64,000 nt of DNA from Tillandsia leiboldiana (GCA_029204045.2 CM055076.1:23722743-23786742), one strand, 5' to 3'. Numbered from the stretch's first letter, positions 10,980-21,889 are shown. Notes: generated by a model from the letters alone, not told the origin. Translations and numbers: made by a program.

Positions 10980-11140
10980 ACTTGTACACCCCATTTGGGG
11001 GTGTACATCGCACACCCCACCCATCCAATGGGTGGGGTGTGGTGAGGGGTCACTTCACAATTTGTGAAGTGACCCCCCCACCCTTAGATGGGTGGTGTAA
11101 GATGTACACCCCCTTCGGGGGTGTACATGTAGCGTTGCTC
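10980..11140. mobile_element. TACACCCC-family MITE, copy d
   Basis: Flanked by a perfect 9-bp direct repeat TAATTTTAT (10971-10979 and 11141-11149). Ends GGAAAATGCTACTTGTACACC and GTGTACATGTAGCGTTGCTC. The core CACTTCACAATTTGTGAAGTG is a near-perfect palindrome. The 9-bp duplication places this family among Mutator-like miniatures. Confidence 0.85.
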
Positions 11141-11249
11141 TAATTTTATATAGCTCCATATAAATATATTGAATAGTAAATATATTTCTATAAAGTTAAA
11201 TTTTTTATATTTATTTTTTAAAAAATTTTAAGTTGTTCATATATATTAC

Positions 11250-12060
11250 CCCATTAAGAATTATCAGCCAAAAATATTTAAGTATATAGTTATTATTACT
11301 AAATAAATCCTGATAATTAGGTTCTAAATCTAAATCATTACATGCTAAATATTAAGAATTAGTCATGTTCCATTATAACGACCCGACCTGCTAGCAATAA
11401 TAATTTGTTGGGTCCAAACTACAGTCCAAAATGCTTAAGCTCAGTTATTATTACTAGCGGGTCAGGCTGTTACAAATAGCATTAGAGATAAATACCAGTC
11501 GAAAGTGTGAGAGCTAAGTGCTATATGGGACAATGTGCTATACCACGAATTTGGTAGGAGCCACTTCCAGAATTTCACATCGCCTGATAATTCTGATCTG
11601 TTGAATATATGAGATTATACACGCTAATAACAATACCGAACTTAAGCATATTAGATCAGTGGATCAGACCCAACGAATTATTATTACTAACGGATAGAAT
11701 CATCGCATTATATTCACATCCATAGTATTAAATTATTATATTCACATTCATAAAATCCTCCTCCTTGTGGGACTAAGACTTTCACTATTGGATATTCGCA
11801 AACCCTTTTCACTAATTGGGTGTCATATTCACAAACCTCCCTTTCACTATTGCATCCGATCCCCATTCATACTACACTGCCCATTCACACAGCCCAAGAG
11901 ACCACCATTCATACACGCAACATTCACAAACCCGTTTACATTATTAGAATATATTGAAAATCAGGTACTCGGTAGTAAATTTTACAAATTCGTAATTTTT
12001 TAAAATATTTTAATAAAAACGTTAAATTTAATTTTTATTATAAATTCATCTCTTTAATAA
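11250..12060. repeat. Dispersed repeat unit, copy B
   Basis: Matches 6765-7200, but carries an extra fold-back insertion (11378-11703). A 78-codon open frame at 11767-12003 is the counterpart of a frame in copy A; indels between copies change the frame, so it is not treated as a gene. Confidence 0.6.
11378..11703. mobile_element. Fold-back element with GACCCGAC ends
   Basis: TAACGACCCGACCTGCTAGC at 11377-11396 and AGTTATTATTACTAGCGGGTC at about 11442-11462 are inverted to each other. The right end (about 11610-11695) repeats the motif order GAGATTATA, AACTTAAGCAT, AACGAATTATTATTACTA, also found at the right end of 29349-29742. Only copy B of the surrounding repeat has it, supporting an insertion. 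Confidence 0.5.
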
Positions 12061-12955
12061 AAACTAAAACTAATATTAATAAAAAAATAATTATAATAAA
12101 ATAATAAAATATTAATTAATGTGGTCGTTGTCCAATCGATTTTGTCCTTTTATCTGACTATGATGAACACGTACAATCAAAATTTAATGTTATTATTAGT
12201 GTAAACTCGCGTGATACAACAAGTAGAGTTTATAATAAAAAATAGAAAAAAATAGTAAAAATTAAGGTACCGTTTGGATGTGGCTTATACCGGAATGAGT
12301 TATACCAGGTATAGATATAAAGTAAGGAATAAATCTGGTTTAAACCTAAATTGTGTTTGAATGTGAATGAGGCTTAAACCTGGTTTAAACCTGGTATAAG
12401 AAAATAGGTGTTTGGATTGGGAATGAAGAATAAGAGGTATAAAGTTGATTTTTATGTTTAATGACGATGTGACATTTACTTTTTTGTATATTATAAATGT
12501 GATAATGGGGTAATGTATTAGAATTATTTAATTATAACAAATCTTATATATTATATTTAATTAATTATATACTATATAAAATTTTATTTTATTTTAATTT
12601 TTCTTAAAAATATTTTTTAACGATTAAAAATTATAATATTTCACGATTAATAATTTAATTTAATTTCAAACAATAACGATCTCACAATAATATTTCAAAT
12701 TACATCATACCCGGAATATACGAGTTTTTAATTAACAGTCCACTTAACATTACATATAAACAAATTAAATTTTTTTAGAAAAATTTAATGTCGGAGTAAA
12801 AAAAAATGTTAAATGTAAAATGTTAAGTAGGAGTAAAAGTTTTAATTTATAAATTTATATATTTTTTAAAAAAATTATAAAAATATTGTATAAATTTGGA
12901 AATTAATAATATTAAAGAAAATATAAAATTTATAGATTTATTAAAGAGCAATGCT

Positions 12956-13117
12956 ACATGTACACCCCGAAGGGGTGTATATCATACACCTCCACCATTT
13001 TAATAGTGGCGATATCTTTTACGGGTCACATCGATTGACCCATCATCACACCCCACCCATTGGATGGATGGGGTGTGTGATATATACCCCGAAATGGGTG
13101 TACAAGTATCATTTCCC
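12956..13117. mobile_element. TACACCCC-family MITE, copy e, nested in Harbinger
   Basis: Perfect 9-bp target duplication TTTATTAAA (12947-12955 and 13118-13126). Ends GAGCAATGCTACATGTACACC and GTGTACAAGTATCATTTCCC. The core is GGGTCACATCGATTGACCC. It inserted after the Harbinger element was in place. Confidence 0.88.
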
Positions 13118-13211
13118 TTTATTAAAATATAAAATCAAAAAAGAATTAAAATTTATAAAATTTAAAAATTAAAATGAAAATATATTTTATAATATTTAAA
13201 AAGGGAAACGC

Positions 13212-13239
13212 CCCTTCCCAAGGCATGCCTTGGGAAGGG
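13212..13239. repeat. Perfect 28-bp palindrome
   Basis: CCCTTCCCAAGGCA is followed at once by its exact reverse complement, giving a loopless palindrome centred on GCATGC. It lies in Harbinger non-coding DNA and is followed by a short (GA)n tract. Confidence 0.9.
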
Positions 13240-14064
13240 ACGGAGAGAGAGAGAGAGTAGAGGGTAAAGATAAAACAAAAAAATTTTTATTTATAAATTT
13301 ATATTAAATTTAAAAAAATTGTAAAAATATTGTATAAATTTTAAAATTATTAATTTTTTTTTAAATAATAAAATTAATATTTGACGTCCGATTTATTCAA
13401 CAGTTTGAAATATTATAAATTTACTATATTTAAATAATAAATAAAAAATTATTTTATTTATTAATTAAATATAATACATATACAAAAAATTATATATGAT
13501 ATTTAATTAATTATATACTATATAAAATTTTATTTAATTTTAATTTGTCTTAAATATAATTTCTAACGTTTAAAAATTATAATATTTCATGATTAAAAAT
13601 TTAATTAAATTATATTTATATTAAAAATTACAATATTATTAAATCAATTTTAATAATATTATTTTATAAATGATTTATACATACGCATGATAAAAAATTT
13701 TATTTACAACAATCTGTTGCTCAATACATTCATGAATTAAAAAATTTGACAAAATCATTCAGTACAACAAAGATTTATTAATTACCATTAACGAACAAAC
13801 AATTTTAAAAAATTAGCATCAAACAATATCGATTTTTTAATTACAATTAACGAACAAACAATAAAGGAAAATTAGCATGATACAATAACGAACTCACAAT
13901 AATATTTCAAATTACATCATACCCGAAAAATATGAGTTTTTAATTAACAGTCCACTTAACATTACATATAAACAAATAAAACTTTTTTACAAGCTGACTA
14001 ACATAATATTACACCAGTAAATCTAATATTTACAAACTTTTATTAGTCAGTTACAATGATTTAT

Positions 14065-15465
14065 CTAACTTCTATTATTCCACAACTCATCGGTAATACG
14101 TGTGCGAAGGTCGTCTCCCCGCCGTGGCTCTGATGTACTATAATTTGTAGTCGTCGCTTCCACATCAACCTCTGGAGGCTCTGGCTCTACTGCTTCGGTA
14201 AAATATCTATCATCTCCTTGTTGCCGTCGAATAAAATTGTGGATCACACAACAAGCCATAGCTATTTGACACTGCACTCTATAAGGAAACGGTGTAGCAA
14301 CAGTTAAAATTTTGAATCTCTTCTTTAAAATTCCAAATGTCTTCTCTACCACATTTCTTAGTTGGGCATGCCGATGATTATACAAGTCCTTCGGCGAATG
14401 ATGTATACGACCACGTGTGTTACTGTCATATTGACTCAGATGGTAACGCTCGCCTCTATACGGCGCCAGAAATCGATCGGTATTCGCGTAACCGGAATCG
14501 ACCAGATAATATTTTTCTGTATATATATCAGAAGGGCATACAACTTGTAATAAATTAATTAAACCAATAATAATGAAGAGAGCAATAAAAAACTTAGTCC
14601 ATAAATTTTACCTTCAGGAACTGTAAAGCCTCAACTTTCACATGCCCATCTGAGTACCCGCATATCAGCTGCAGAGCCTTCCCAACCGGTGCATACATAA
14701 AAAAACATATGATCAAAGGATACAGCTGCCATCATATTTTGCGATGTATATCCTTTGCGACAACGAAATCGTGGTTGTTTCTCCATTTCTACCATAACCG
14801 GAATATGCGTACCATCCACCGCCCCAATTGCATTCTACATATGTTAATGTCACAACATAGTACATTACCAATGCAGCAATGAAAATTTACATATTTAGTG
14901 CTGAAAAATTATTGTCTCTTACCTTGAACGGATGAAAATTCGGATTTCCACTTATTCTTGAATGCACTCCACAATTACTTGGCGGCATAGTTAAATAATC
15001 ATCTTTTATTTGAATAATAGCCCGGAGTACATTGTTAAAATGACGACTTATCGTTTCCCCCGAATGTTGAAAGGTTTCAGCAAGCACCCTATTTGCAACA
15101 CCGTGTCCTATACAAAATAGGAAAATTCCCAACTGTTCGTCAACAGTCAGATTCCGTGTACCTTTTAAAAGGCCCTTCCCAACAAGGTCATCGCGGAGAG
15201 CAATGAATGTACTTGTCGTCATTCTAAAATGATTGTACTCCCGTTCTGGATGGCTGTTCAAAATATCACAAATAAACTGATGGCCCGTAAACGGACGGGT
15301 ACGACATGGTAATTGTCTGCTAATTGTACTTGTATCATCTATACATCCTCCGTCAATAAGCATAATTATGAGTTGCACCCAATAGTCATCATCATCACCC
15401 AATATATCGAACAAATTGGCATGGAAAGCCGAGGAAAATACATGTCGATAAATTGAATCATCCAT
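14065..15465 (-). pseudogene. PIF/Harbinger transposase (DDE_Tnp_4 type) with one in-frame stop
   Basis: Three exons are inferred: 14923-15465, 14612-14834 and 14065-14516, all joined by GT-AG introns with agreeing phases, 405 codons plus the final stop. Exon 1 (starts MDDSIYRHVF) has the helix-turn-helix-like N-terminal region with HFRMTTSTFIALRDDL. The DDE residues are Asp188 in AVDGTHIPV, Asp262 in YYLVDSGY and Glu313 in RNVVEKTFG, with the family's GYTSQN, GWEGSAAD and CCVIHNFI motifs. The single defect is TGA at codon 249 (plus 14631-14633), between WACES and GFTVPE, where relatives would have an amino acid; a one-base change (for example from GGA) explains it. Length is normal for plant Harbinger transposases. 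Readthrough or a private splice form cannot be excluded. Confidence 0.88.
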
Positions 15466-15606
15466 TACAACTGCACGTTAATTTATGGCAGTGAGCAAAT
15501 ATTGATAGTACGCATAAATGATATAATACTTATTTAAATTCATCTCAAACATTCATCTCGCCGATTACAGCAAGCAAATACAGAATAAAATAGTACATGA
15601 AATAAT

Positions 15607-15750
15607 TTAAAAGTTGAGATCATCGATGTATCCTTCGACAATGAGCATGAGTGGAACATCCTCCCAAAAATCATCATCATCATCTAATATACTCAACAAC
15701 ATTGCAACAAAGCGGGAGCAACATAAGGTTTGGTAAATTGAATCATCCAT
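15607..15750 (-). pseudogene. Diverged duplicate of the transposase first exon start
   Basis: A 47-codon minus-strand frame starts MDDSIYQTLCCSRF, continues LLSILDDDDDFWEDVPLMLI and ends YIDDLNF-stop. It parallels the transposase start (MDDSIYRHVFSSAF, LFDILGDDDDYWVQLIIMLI, GCIDDT) over its whole length and lies about 140 bp upstream of it. It contains no catalytic part. It may be a decayed tandem duplication or an upstream short reading frame; the clustered substitutions with conserved frame are notable. Confidence 0.7.
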
Positions 15751-16037
15751 TATATCTGCAACGATATTGTACCAATTTAGCGAACAATCATACTAAGTAG
15801 ACATCACTTAACATGTATAGATGGCTTCAAACCAACATTTAAGAGGAAAATACAGTGCGGGATAATAAATTACAAATTGTTCTAGAAAATATCACATGAT
15901 TGGGTTTTAAAGTAGTAACAGTACGGGATAATAAATTACAAACAACTATACTAAAATGTACAGAAAGTTTAGATACTAATTATTACAAAGCTAGTTTTTA
16001 AAGTCCTGAAATTACAAACAGATTATATAAATATCCA

Positions 16038-17264
16038 CTATGGACCAGGAAATAATTGACGATACATCTGAATATCTTTTGCTATCTGCCGCTGTGCCCA
16101 CTTGTAAGCAAGATTGTTATTCATTGACATGAAAATTTGACGATTTTGCGCATCCTTCAAAGCGTCGGCGGCAGCCAAGACCTGGTCATCATTGAGCCCC
16201 TGCATATTATATAGGCGCTGCAAACAATCCCCGATGACCGGAATGGATTGTCGACCTTCTGCTTCCTTATTATACATCTGCCTCACCAGATCTAATTTTT
16301 CTTTGCCCAGCTCAAGCATGCCGGCGACGCATTCAGATATGCCCTCAGGTTTTTTCCGACGACCACCAGTTGACGGACGGTTGGTCCGTTGGCTAGGCTC
16401 GGGTACTGGGGAACGAGGCCTTTTGCCTGCCGAGCTGTACCCCGACCCACTAGTTGTCTTGTTTCGAATGTGAGGGCTGGGTGACCTTTCGGGTGGTGGA
16501 CTAGGCATGAATTCATTCATATATGGCCCAGAGGACCCTGCTTCAAATTGAAAAGGTAAGATATGTAATTCTGATAATCTTGGAGCTATGTTTGTATCAT
16601 CCTCACCAGGGGATGATGAGGAGGAGCTAACTATTGTTGTTGTGGGTGGCTGGAGTGAAGAAAAACCATATGCACCCGTTGCGGTAGTCTTCTCAGTTAG
16701 AAACTCCAGATCCTTATACAAAGGGAATGGCCTATCCCTACATTTGGCATAAGCTGGATTGTCCTGGACGTAGGTTAATTATATTGGTAAGGCTAATAAA
16801 TATGAAAAAAATTTAATGAAAGGTAAATTAAATATCGTTACCAAGATGACGCCATCCCAGTCACAACTATCGCCTGCCGTGGGAATGTGGCGGATAAAAT
16901 CCCATCCCCAACCACTCTTGTTGACCAAGGAATGGTACAACGAAAAAGTACGCTTCAACACCTTCAACCTATTCTTGATCTGCTCCTTTTTTAGGTTTAA
17001 ACCATTTCGACTATTTATTTCCGCTACAATCCTAACCCACACGAGGTTAGTGAATGATCCATTAACGTTGTTGCCGAGAGTATGTTCCTCCGTCAACAAC
17101 GATAACAGACATGCATCCAAGGCCTCAGTCCAGTTTGGTGTTCGGGGCGATTGTTGGGCGCGAGAACGACTAGCACCCTCATTTGGAATTGTATTGTCTT
17201 GGATGTTGGCCATGTTTGATCGGCTAGATTGACCGGCCTTGAACACTCTCTTAAAAGGACGCAT
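16038..17264 (-). CDS. Myb/SANT-like Harbinger-associated protein
   Basis: Two exons, 16842-17264 and 16038-16763, joined by a 78-bp GT-AG intron without a frame change, give 382 codons plus stop. The N-terminal half holds a trihelix/SANT-like domain of the Myb_DNA-bind_3 type: PNWTEALDACLLSLL, VWVRIVAEINSRNGL, KKEQIKNRLKVLKRTFSLYH and SGWGWD. The second exon opens with DNPAYAKCRDRPFPLYKDLE, the usual family ending of this domain, followed by a Ser/Pro-rich basic linker and a helical C terminus (LELGKEKLDLVRQMY; QRQIAKDIQMYRQLFPGP). Such proteins are the second gene of PIF/Harbinger elements, binding DNA and helping bring transposase to the ends. No stop or frameshift is seen in the joined frame. 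It is encoded head-to-tail with, and upstream of, the transposase. Confidence 0.85.
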
Positions 17265-17550
17265 CTGTACATAATGTATGTTCTACTTTATATATTTTGG
17301 CATAACACAATATATTTATAATATTTTTGGCATTACCCTAAAATCAATAATATAATTGGCATTCAATTAGGAAGACATGTGATGCTTACCATATTACTAA
17401 TTGCATAACAGGGGATGGCATGTCATAATTTGCATGGTAAATAGAGAAATACATAATATAGTATTATTTTCAAAAATGGTGGTTGAGGCATAAAAGTAAA
17501 GATAAATGTTGGCAAAATGTTTTTCATTTACACAAAATTGGAATACGGGG

Positions 17551-17862
17551 TTTATTATGTACAAGGGCTTATGTGGTTTCCAATATGTATGGGGTTGCAG
17601 TGGATTCTAAATCCATGCCATCCATCAAACGCATATGGCAACCGTCATCATCGCCTTATTATGTACACGGGCTCAATTGGTTTCCAACAAGCATGGGGTT
17701 GCAGTGGATTATACATCCATGCCATCCAGCAAATGCCTATGGTAACCGTCATCATCGCCTTATTATGTAGACGGGCTCAATTGGTTTCCAACAAGCATGG
17801 GGTTGCAGTGGATTATACATCCATGCCATCCAGCAAATGCCTATGGTAACCGTCATCATCGC
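17551..17862. repeat. Three tandem copies of a 104-bp repeat
   Basis: Units start at about 17551, 17655 and 17759 with TTATTATGTA and contain GGGGTTGCAGTGGATT and CCGTCATCATCGCC. The second and third are nearly identical; the first is more diverged. The repeat lies upstream of the Myb/SANT-like gene in the Harbinger element. Open frames across it come from the repeat. Confidence 0.9.
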
Positions 17863-18354
17863 CAACATATATATTTTCATCACTATCCTTAACCGATGAA
17901 ACATACATATTCCGCAGCCATCAAAACATATTTTTGTAATGACATAGCATAGTCATTTATCATGAAAGGCTATGGCAGCATTATATCAAATAATATCTGA
18001 ACTGGAAGAAAACGAAAGGGTTGCACCTTCGATGGCAGAAAGAGGAGTAACACGGCAAGATGAGATGCGCCGGGGAGGAGAGAGCAGCCTGATTACAGGT
18101 AGCAGAGACCAAGCTCGGTACAGGGAGCAGAGCTCAACCGAGGGCAACCTCGGAACAGGGAGCAGAGAGGTAGCTCGGTAGAGGGGACAGAGAGCAACCG
18201 TAGGGGGAACCGCGGTACAGGGAGGGAGCAGAGATGATGCTCGGGGCAAGCACAGTACAGTGATCAGAGATCAACAGCAGCCAAGGCAAAAACAATACAG
18301 AGATGGGGCAACCACCGGAAAAATAACCCCCAAGGATCAGATCGGTCCGGCGAC

Positions 18355-18990
18355 GACGAGGGGGAGCTCACAAAGATCGGGAGCGGGGAGCTCACAGAGA
18401 TGGGGAGCGGGGAGCACACAGAGATCGGGACCACACACAGATCGGGAGCGGGGAGCACACACAGATCGGGAGCACACACACAGATCGGGAGCGGGGAGCA
18501 CCAAGATCTCACCAGGCACACAGAGATCGGGAGCGGGGAGCTCACAGAGATGGAGAGCGGGGAGCACACAGAGATCGGGACCACACAGAGATCGGGAGCG
18601 GGGAGCACACACAGATCGGGAGCACACACACAGATCGGGAGCGGGGAGCACCAAGATCTCACCAAGCACACATTGATCGGGAGTAGGGAGCACACAGAGA
18701 TCGGGAGGGGGGAGCACACAGCGATCGAGAGCACACAGAGATCGGGAGCGGGGATCGCCTTGATCTCACCAAGCACACACAGATCGGGAGCGGGGAGCAC
18801 ACAGAGATCGGGAGCACAACGAGATCGGGAGCGGGGAGCACCAAGATCTCACCAAACACACAGAGATCGGGAGCGGGTATGAACACAGAGATCGGGAGCG
18901 GGGAGCTCACAGAGATCGGGACAACGGAGCTAGATCGGGATCGGGAGCGCACAGAGATCGGGAGCGCACAACAGAGATCGGGAGCGGGGA
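18355..18990. repeat. AGATCGGGAGCGGGGAGCAC minisatellite
   Basis: About 630 bp of 18-24 bp units built from AGATCGGGAGC, GGGGAGC and ACACACAG, in higher-order blocks of about 180 bp (18400-18580 repeats at 18580-18700), separated by CCAAGATCTCACCA. It lies in Harbinger between its right end and the Myb/SANT-like gene. Long antisense frames rich in Leu-Pro-Ala-Pro-Asp-Leu-Cys are a product of the repeat. Confidence 0.9.
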
Positions 18991-19159
18991 GCTCACGGAG
19001 CGTGGAAAGAGGGAGATGAAGGCGATGACCACGGGGAGAGAAGGAGATGAAGGAGATGAAGGAGATGAAGGAGAGGAACCGGAGAGGAGGGCACCTCGGG
19101 GCGAGTAAAAGCAAGTTTGGAAGAGATAGGGAGGAGAGAGAGGGGTTTAAACCGGGGGG

Positions 19160-19282
19160 TTGGGGTTGGGGTGGGATATCCCAACCCCATAATGAGGGAT
19201 ATCCCCGTTTGGGAGGATATCCCCAAACGGGGATATCCCAAACCCGTTTGGGTATAAAGGGGGGATATCCCCCTTTATACCA
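19160..19282. repeat. GGGATATCC cluster at the Harbinger right end
   Basis: At least six GGATATCC or GATATCCC motifs occur in about 110 bp directly inside the terminal repeat, several inverted (CCAAACGGGGATATCCC). Clustered subterminal motifs are typical transposase or partner-protein binding sites, but the other end of this element has a different set (TTTAAACCTGG). Confidence 0.6.
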
Positions 19283-19297
19283 CATCCAAACGGTGCC

Positions 19298-19540
19298 TAA
19301 GTATATTTGATTAGTTAATAATATAAAAATATATATTAAAAATTAATAATATAAAAATATAAAAATATTATCGATTTACAAACTGATAAGAATAAAGAAA
19401 TAATGATCGTCATTATTTTTTTTCACCACACTAATCCTGTAATCACATAAAATAAAATAAAAAATCTAAAAGATTTTTAAAATATGTCTTTTTTTTTCTA
19501 AAATTAATCGAAATCAAATCAAATTAAATCCTGACTTAGC
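19298..19540. repeat. Right half of the repeat interrupted by Harbinger
   Basis: Continues the repeat that ends at 12265; it matches 9950-10180 (ATCGATTTACAAACTGATAAG and GTAATCACATAAAATAAAA). 19541-19800 beyond it is AT-rich with no recognised gene. Confidence 0.6.
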
Positions 19541-19800
19541 TGAGACTCATCTTATATTTCCGACTGATGATCGGCTTTGATACCAATTGTGACGCTCCGA
19601 TTTTTCAGAAAGTCATCCATTCTAGAATTACTCTATCTGTAACACGTTTAACTTTTTTAATCTCTTAAATCTTACTATCATCCAAAATATTATACCCGAA
19701 TTAAAAAATTTAATTCTATTATATTACTTATATATAGAACTATTTCAAATTCTGAAAGCGTCACAACGTTCTGTCCATATTTCTTCCATTACATAATCGC

Positions 19801-20735
19801 TTCATGCCTCCAAGCATTCCTATCCAAATCTCAGCTTTTTTTTTTTTTTTTTTTTTTTTTTGTTGTGAGCACCATGTGTCACCTTTTTACTCGGCCAGCA
19901 CATATGCTTATCCAGTTTTTTTTTTTTTTTTTTTCTTTTCTTGTGAGCACCATGTGTCACCTTTTTACTTGGCCAGCACATATGCTTATCCAACAGTCAC
20001 TTGGCACCGCAATTTTATGCCCAACGCTACCTCCCCTTCAAACCATAGTTAGTTCATTCGGATTCGGCAAAAATTCGGTACAGATATAATACGGATAAAA
20101 TTCGTATCATAATTTTAAAATTCGTTGAAAAATTCGGCTAAAAAACGGGCTCGTCAATTATTCGAATACGTGATTTATACGGAAATAATACGTTCACTAA
20201 TTAAAAATTCGAGATCAAAAATTCGGCTATTAAATTAAAAAAAAAATTAAAAAATTTATACTATTAATATAAACAATTATAATTTTTTAAAATAATTTAA
20301 TCAATTTATTTAGAAATAAATAAAATATTCATTTAGAACAAAAAAATATATAATTTTAAATTATTCCCGACAAATAATTTAAATTCGGATTTTTAATAAT
20401 TCGCGAATAATTCGTGAATTAACTAACTATGCTTTGAAAAAGAACGAATTTTTCACCCAAAAATTTGTAATTCGTGAATAATTCGCGAATAATACTTTTT
20501 GATTCAAAAATTCGGGAATTATTCTGAATTTTTAGAAAAAGTCAGAAACGACACGGTTAATTCGGATTCTCAATAATTCGCAAATAATTCACGAATTAAA
20601 TCCAAATCTCAGTTTTTTTTTTTTTGATTTGTGAGCGCCATGTGTCACCTTTTTACTCGGCCAGCACTTATGCTTATCCAACAGTCACTTGGCACCGCAA
20701 TTTTATGCCCAACACTACCTACACTTCAAACTAAA
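19801..20735. repeat. GTGAGCACCATGTGTCACC repeat copies
   Basis: The segment GTGAGCACCATGTGTCACC..TTTTTACT..GGCCAGCAC..TATGCTTATCCA occurs at 19864, 19942 and 20631, each after a polyT tract. The third copy is followed, like the second, by AACAGTCACTTGGCACCGCA. Non-coding; small open frames here come from the repeats. Confidence 0.75.
20044..20432. mobile_element. TTCG-rich inverted-end insertion
   Basis: CATAGTTAGTTCATTCGGA at the left is mirrored by GTGAATTAACTAACTATG at the right; the interior is full of AATTCG, TTCGGAT and TTCGCGAATAATTCG. It splits the surrounding repeat. No clear target duplication was found. Confidence 0.5.
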
Positions 20736-21365
20736 AAATAGAAACAATACAATGGTGGTATAATATTTTTGGCTATTAAATCAATTCTAACACTTTCTAA
20801 ATTATACATAATAGTAAATTTTATTAATAATTATTATTATTAATTTTTGATCTAATAATTAAAAAATCAATTTCAAAGACTAAATTTTATTTTGATGCTT
20901 TTAAAAATATTTCATTAGCCTTTTTCATAAATTGGTCATTTTATAACTGAGTTTAACTTTTTATTTAAGTTAGATAAAAAATTAAATAATAAAAATCTTT
21001 ATAATATATATAATTTTGATTAATATATATAATTAAATTATATAAATATAAAATATATGTATTCTAGCAGTTATCTAGTAGAATACGAGCGAACTCATCC
21101 CGGCTCGTGTTCAGCTCGTTTATTAATAAGCTGCAAAATTTGGCTTATTTACTAAACTAACGATTTGATCTTATCTCGAGTTCATTTCGAACTGAACAAC
21201 GAGCTGGACTGACACTTCTACTTCAGTATGACTAGTAGATGCACTATCATTTTAAAATAAATAAAATGTATATCATACACTTCAAATAAAATGTATGAAT
21301 AGTGTTATTCTAAATAAATATACATCGAAAAGATTTGAATTCAAGAAAAAAAAAAAAAAAAAAAA

Positions 21366-21534
21366 GAGAAGTGCTAGGTGTACACCCCAAATGGGGTGTA
21401 CATCCTACACCCACCCATCCTAGGGTGGGTATTCATCCACTCGTCACTCGATGTGACGAGTGGAATTCACCCACCCCTAGGATGGGGTGGGTGTAAGATG
21501 TACACCCCATTTGGGGTGTACATCTAGCATTTTC
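21366..21534. mobile_element. TACACCCC-family MITE, copy f
   Basis: GAGAAGTGCTAGGTGTACACC at the left, GGGGTGTACATCTAGCATTTTCC at the right. Core ACTCGTCACTCGATGTGACGAGT. It sits in the polyA end of the dispersed repeat. Confidence 0.8.
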
Positions 21535-21889
21535 CTTTGAAAAATACTATTTGTACACTTTATTTGGGATATACACCATACATTCCACCCATCTAATGGA
21601 TGGGGTGTGGTGAGAGATCACTTCACAAATTGTGAAGGGGAAAAGCTAAGTGTACACCTCATTTGAGGTATACATATTACACCCCATCCATCCTAGGATG
21701 GGGTGAATTCCACTCGTTACTTCGAAGTGACGAGTGGATGAATGCCCATCTTAGAATGGACTAGGTGCAGGATGTACATCCGAAATGGAGTGTACATGTA
21801 GCATAGCTCATTCTGAAGTGACCTCTTCATCCTTAGATGGATAGGTGTAAGATGTACACCCCTTTTGAAGTGTACATGTAGTATTGCTC
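21535..21889. mobile_element. TACACCCC-family MITE, copy g, split by copy h
   Basis: The left part (to 21637) has ACTATTTGTACAC and the CACTTCACAAATTGTGAAG core; the right part (from 21810) has TGAAGTGACCTCTTCATCC and GTGTACATGTAGTATTGCTC. Together they form one element like copy d; copy h interrupts the core. Confidence 0.8.
21638..21809. mobile_element. TACACCCC-family MITE, copy h, nested in copy g
   Basis: Flanked by the 9-bp repeats ATTGTGAAG (21629-21637) and ATTCTGAAG (21810-21818), one mismatch. Ends GGGAAAAGCTAAGTGTACACC and GAGTGTACATGTAGCATAGCTC. Core CTCGTTACTTCGAAGTGACGAG. Confidence 0.85.

Larger units (their letters stand above)
12480..13990. repeat. Internal duplication in the Harbinger element
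   Basis: 12530-12776 is repeated at about 13485-13976. The clearest part is ATATTTCAAATTACATCATA through TAATTAACAGTCCACTTAACA, present at 12692 and 13900. The first copy lacks about 250 bp found in the second. The duplicated DNA is non-coding and lies between the left end and the transposase 3' end. Confidence 0.65.
12266..19297 (-). mobile_element. PIF/Harbinger DNA transposon, full length
   Basis: The 7,032-bp element is flanked by the trinucleotide TAA (12263-12265 and 19298-19300), the PIF/Harbinger target duplication. Terminal inverted repeats are GGTACCGTTTGGATGTGG and CCACATCCAAACGGTGCC. It encodes, on the minus strand, a DDE transposase (14065-15465) and a Myb/SANT-like protein (16038-17264), the usual two-gene content. 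The two ends differ inside the first 20 bp: the left has TTTAAACCTGG repeats, the right has GGGATATCC repeats. A related genomic copy without the insertion lies near 9890. It is old enough to hold a nested MITE (12956-13117). Confidence 0.9.

Noticed and set aside
6765..12060. Repeat copies A and B as the two LTRs of one retrotransposon
   Set aside because: They do not show TG..CA ends, primer site or purine tract, and no retrotransposon coding sequence lies between them.
14337..14558. Plus-strand frames over the transposase gene (also at 16192, 16816)
   Set aside because: Complement shadows of the transposase and Myb/SANT-like exons.
18264..19285. Long antisense frames rich in LPAPDLCV (up to 208 codons)
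   Set aside because: Translations of the Harbinger minisatellite; several frames are open at once.
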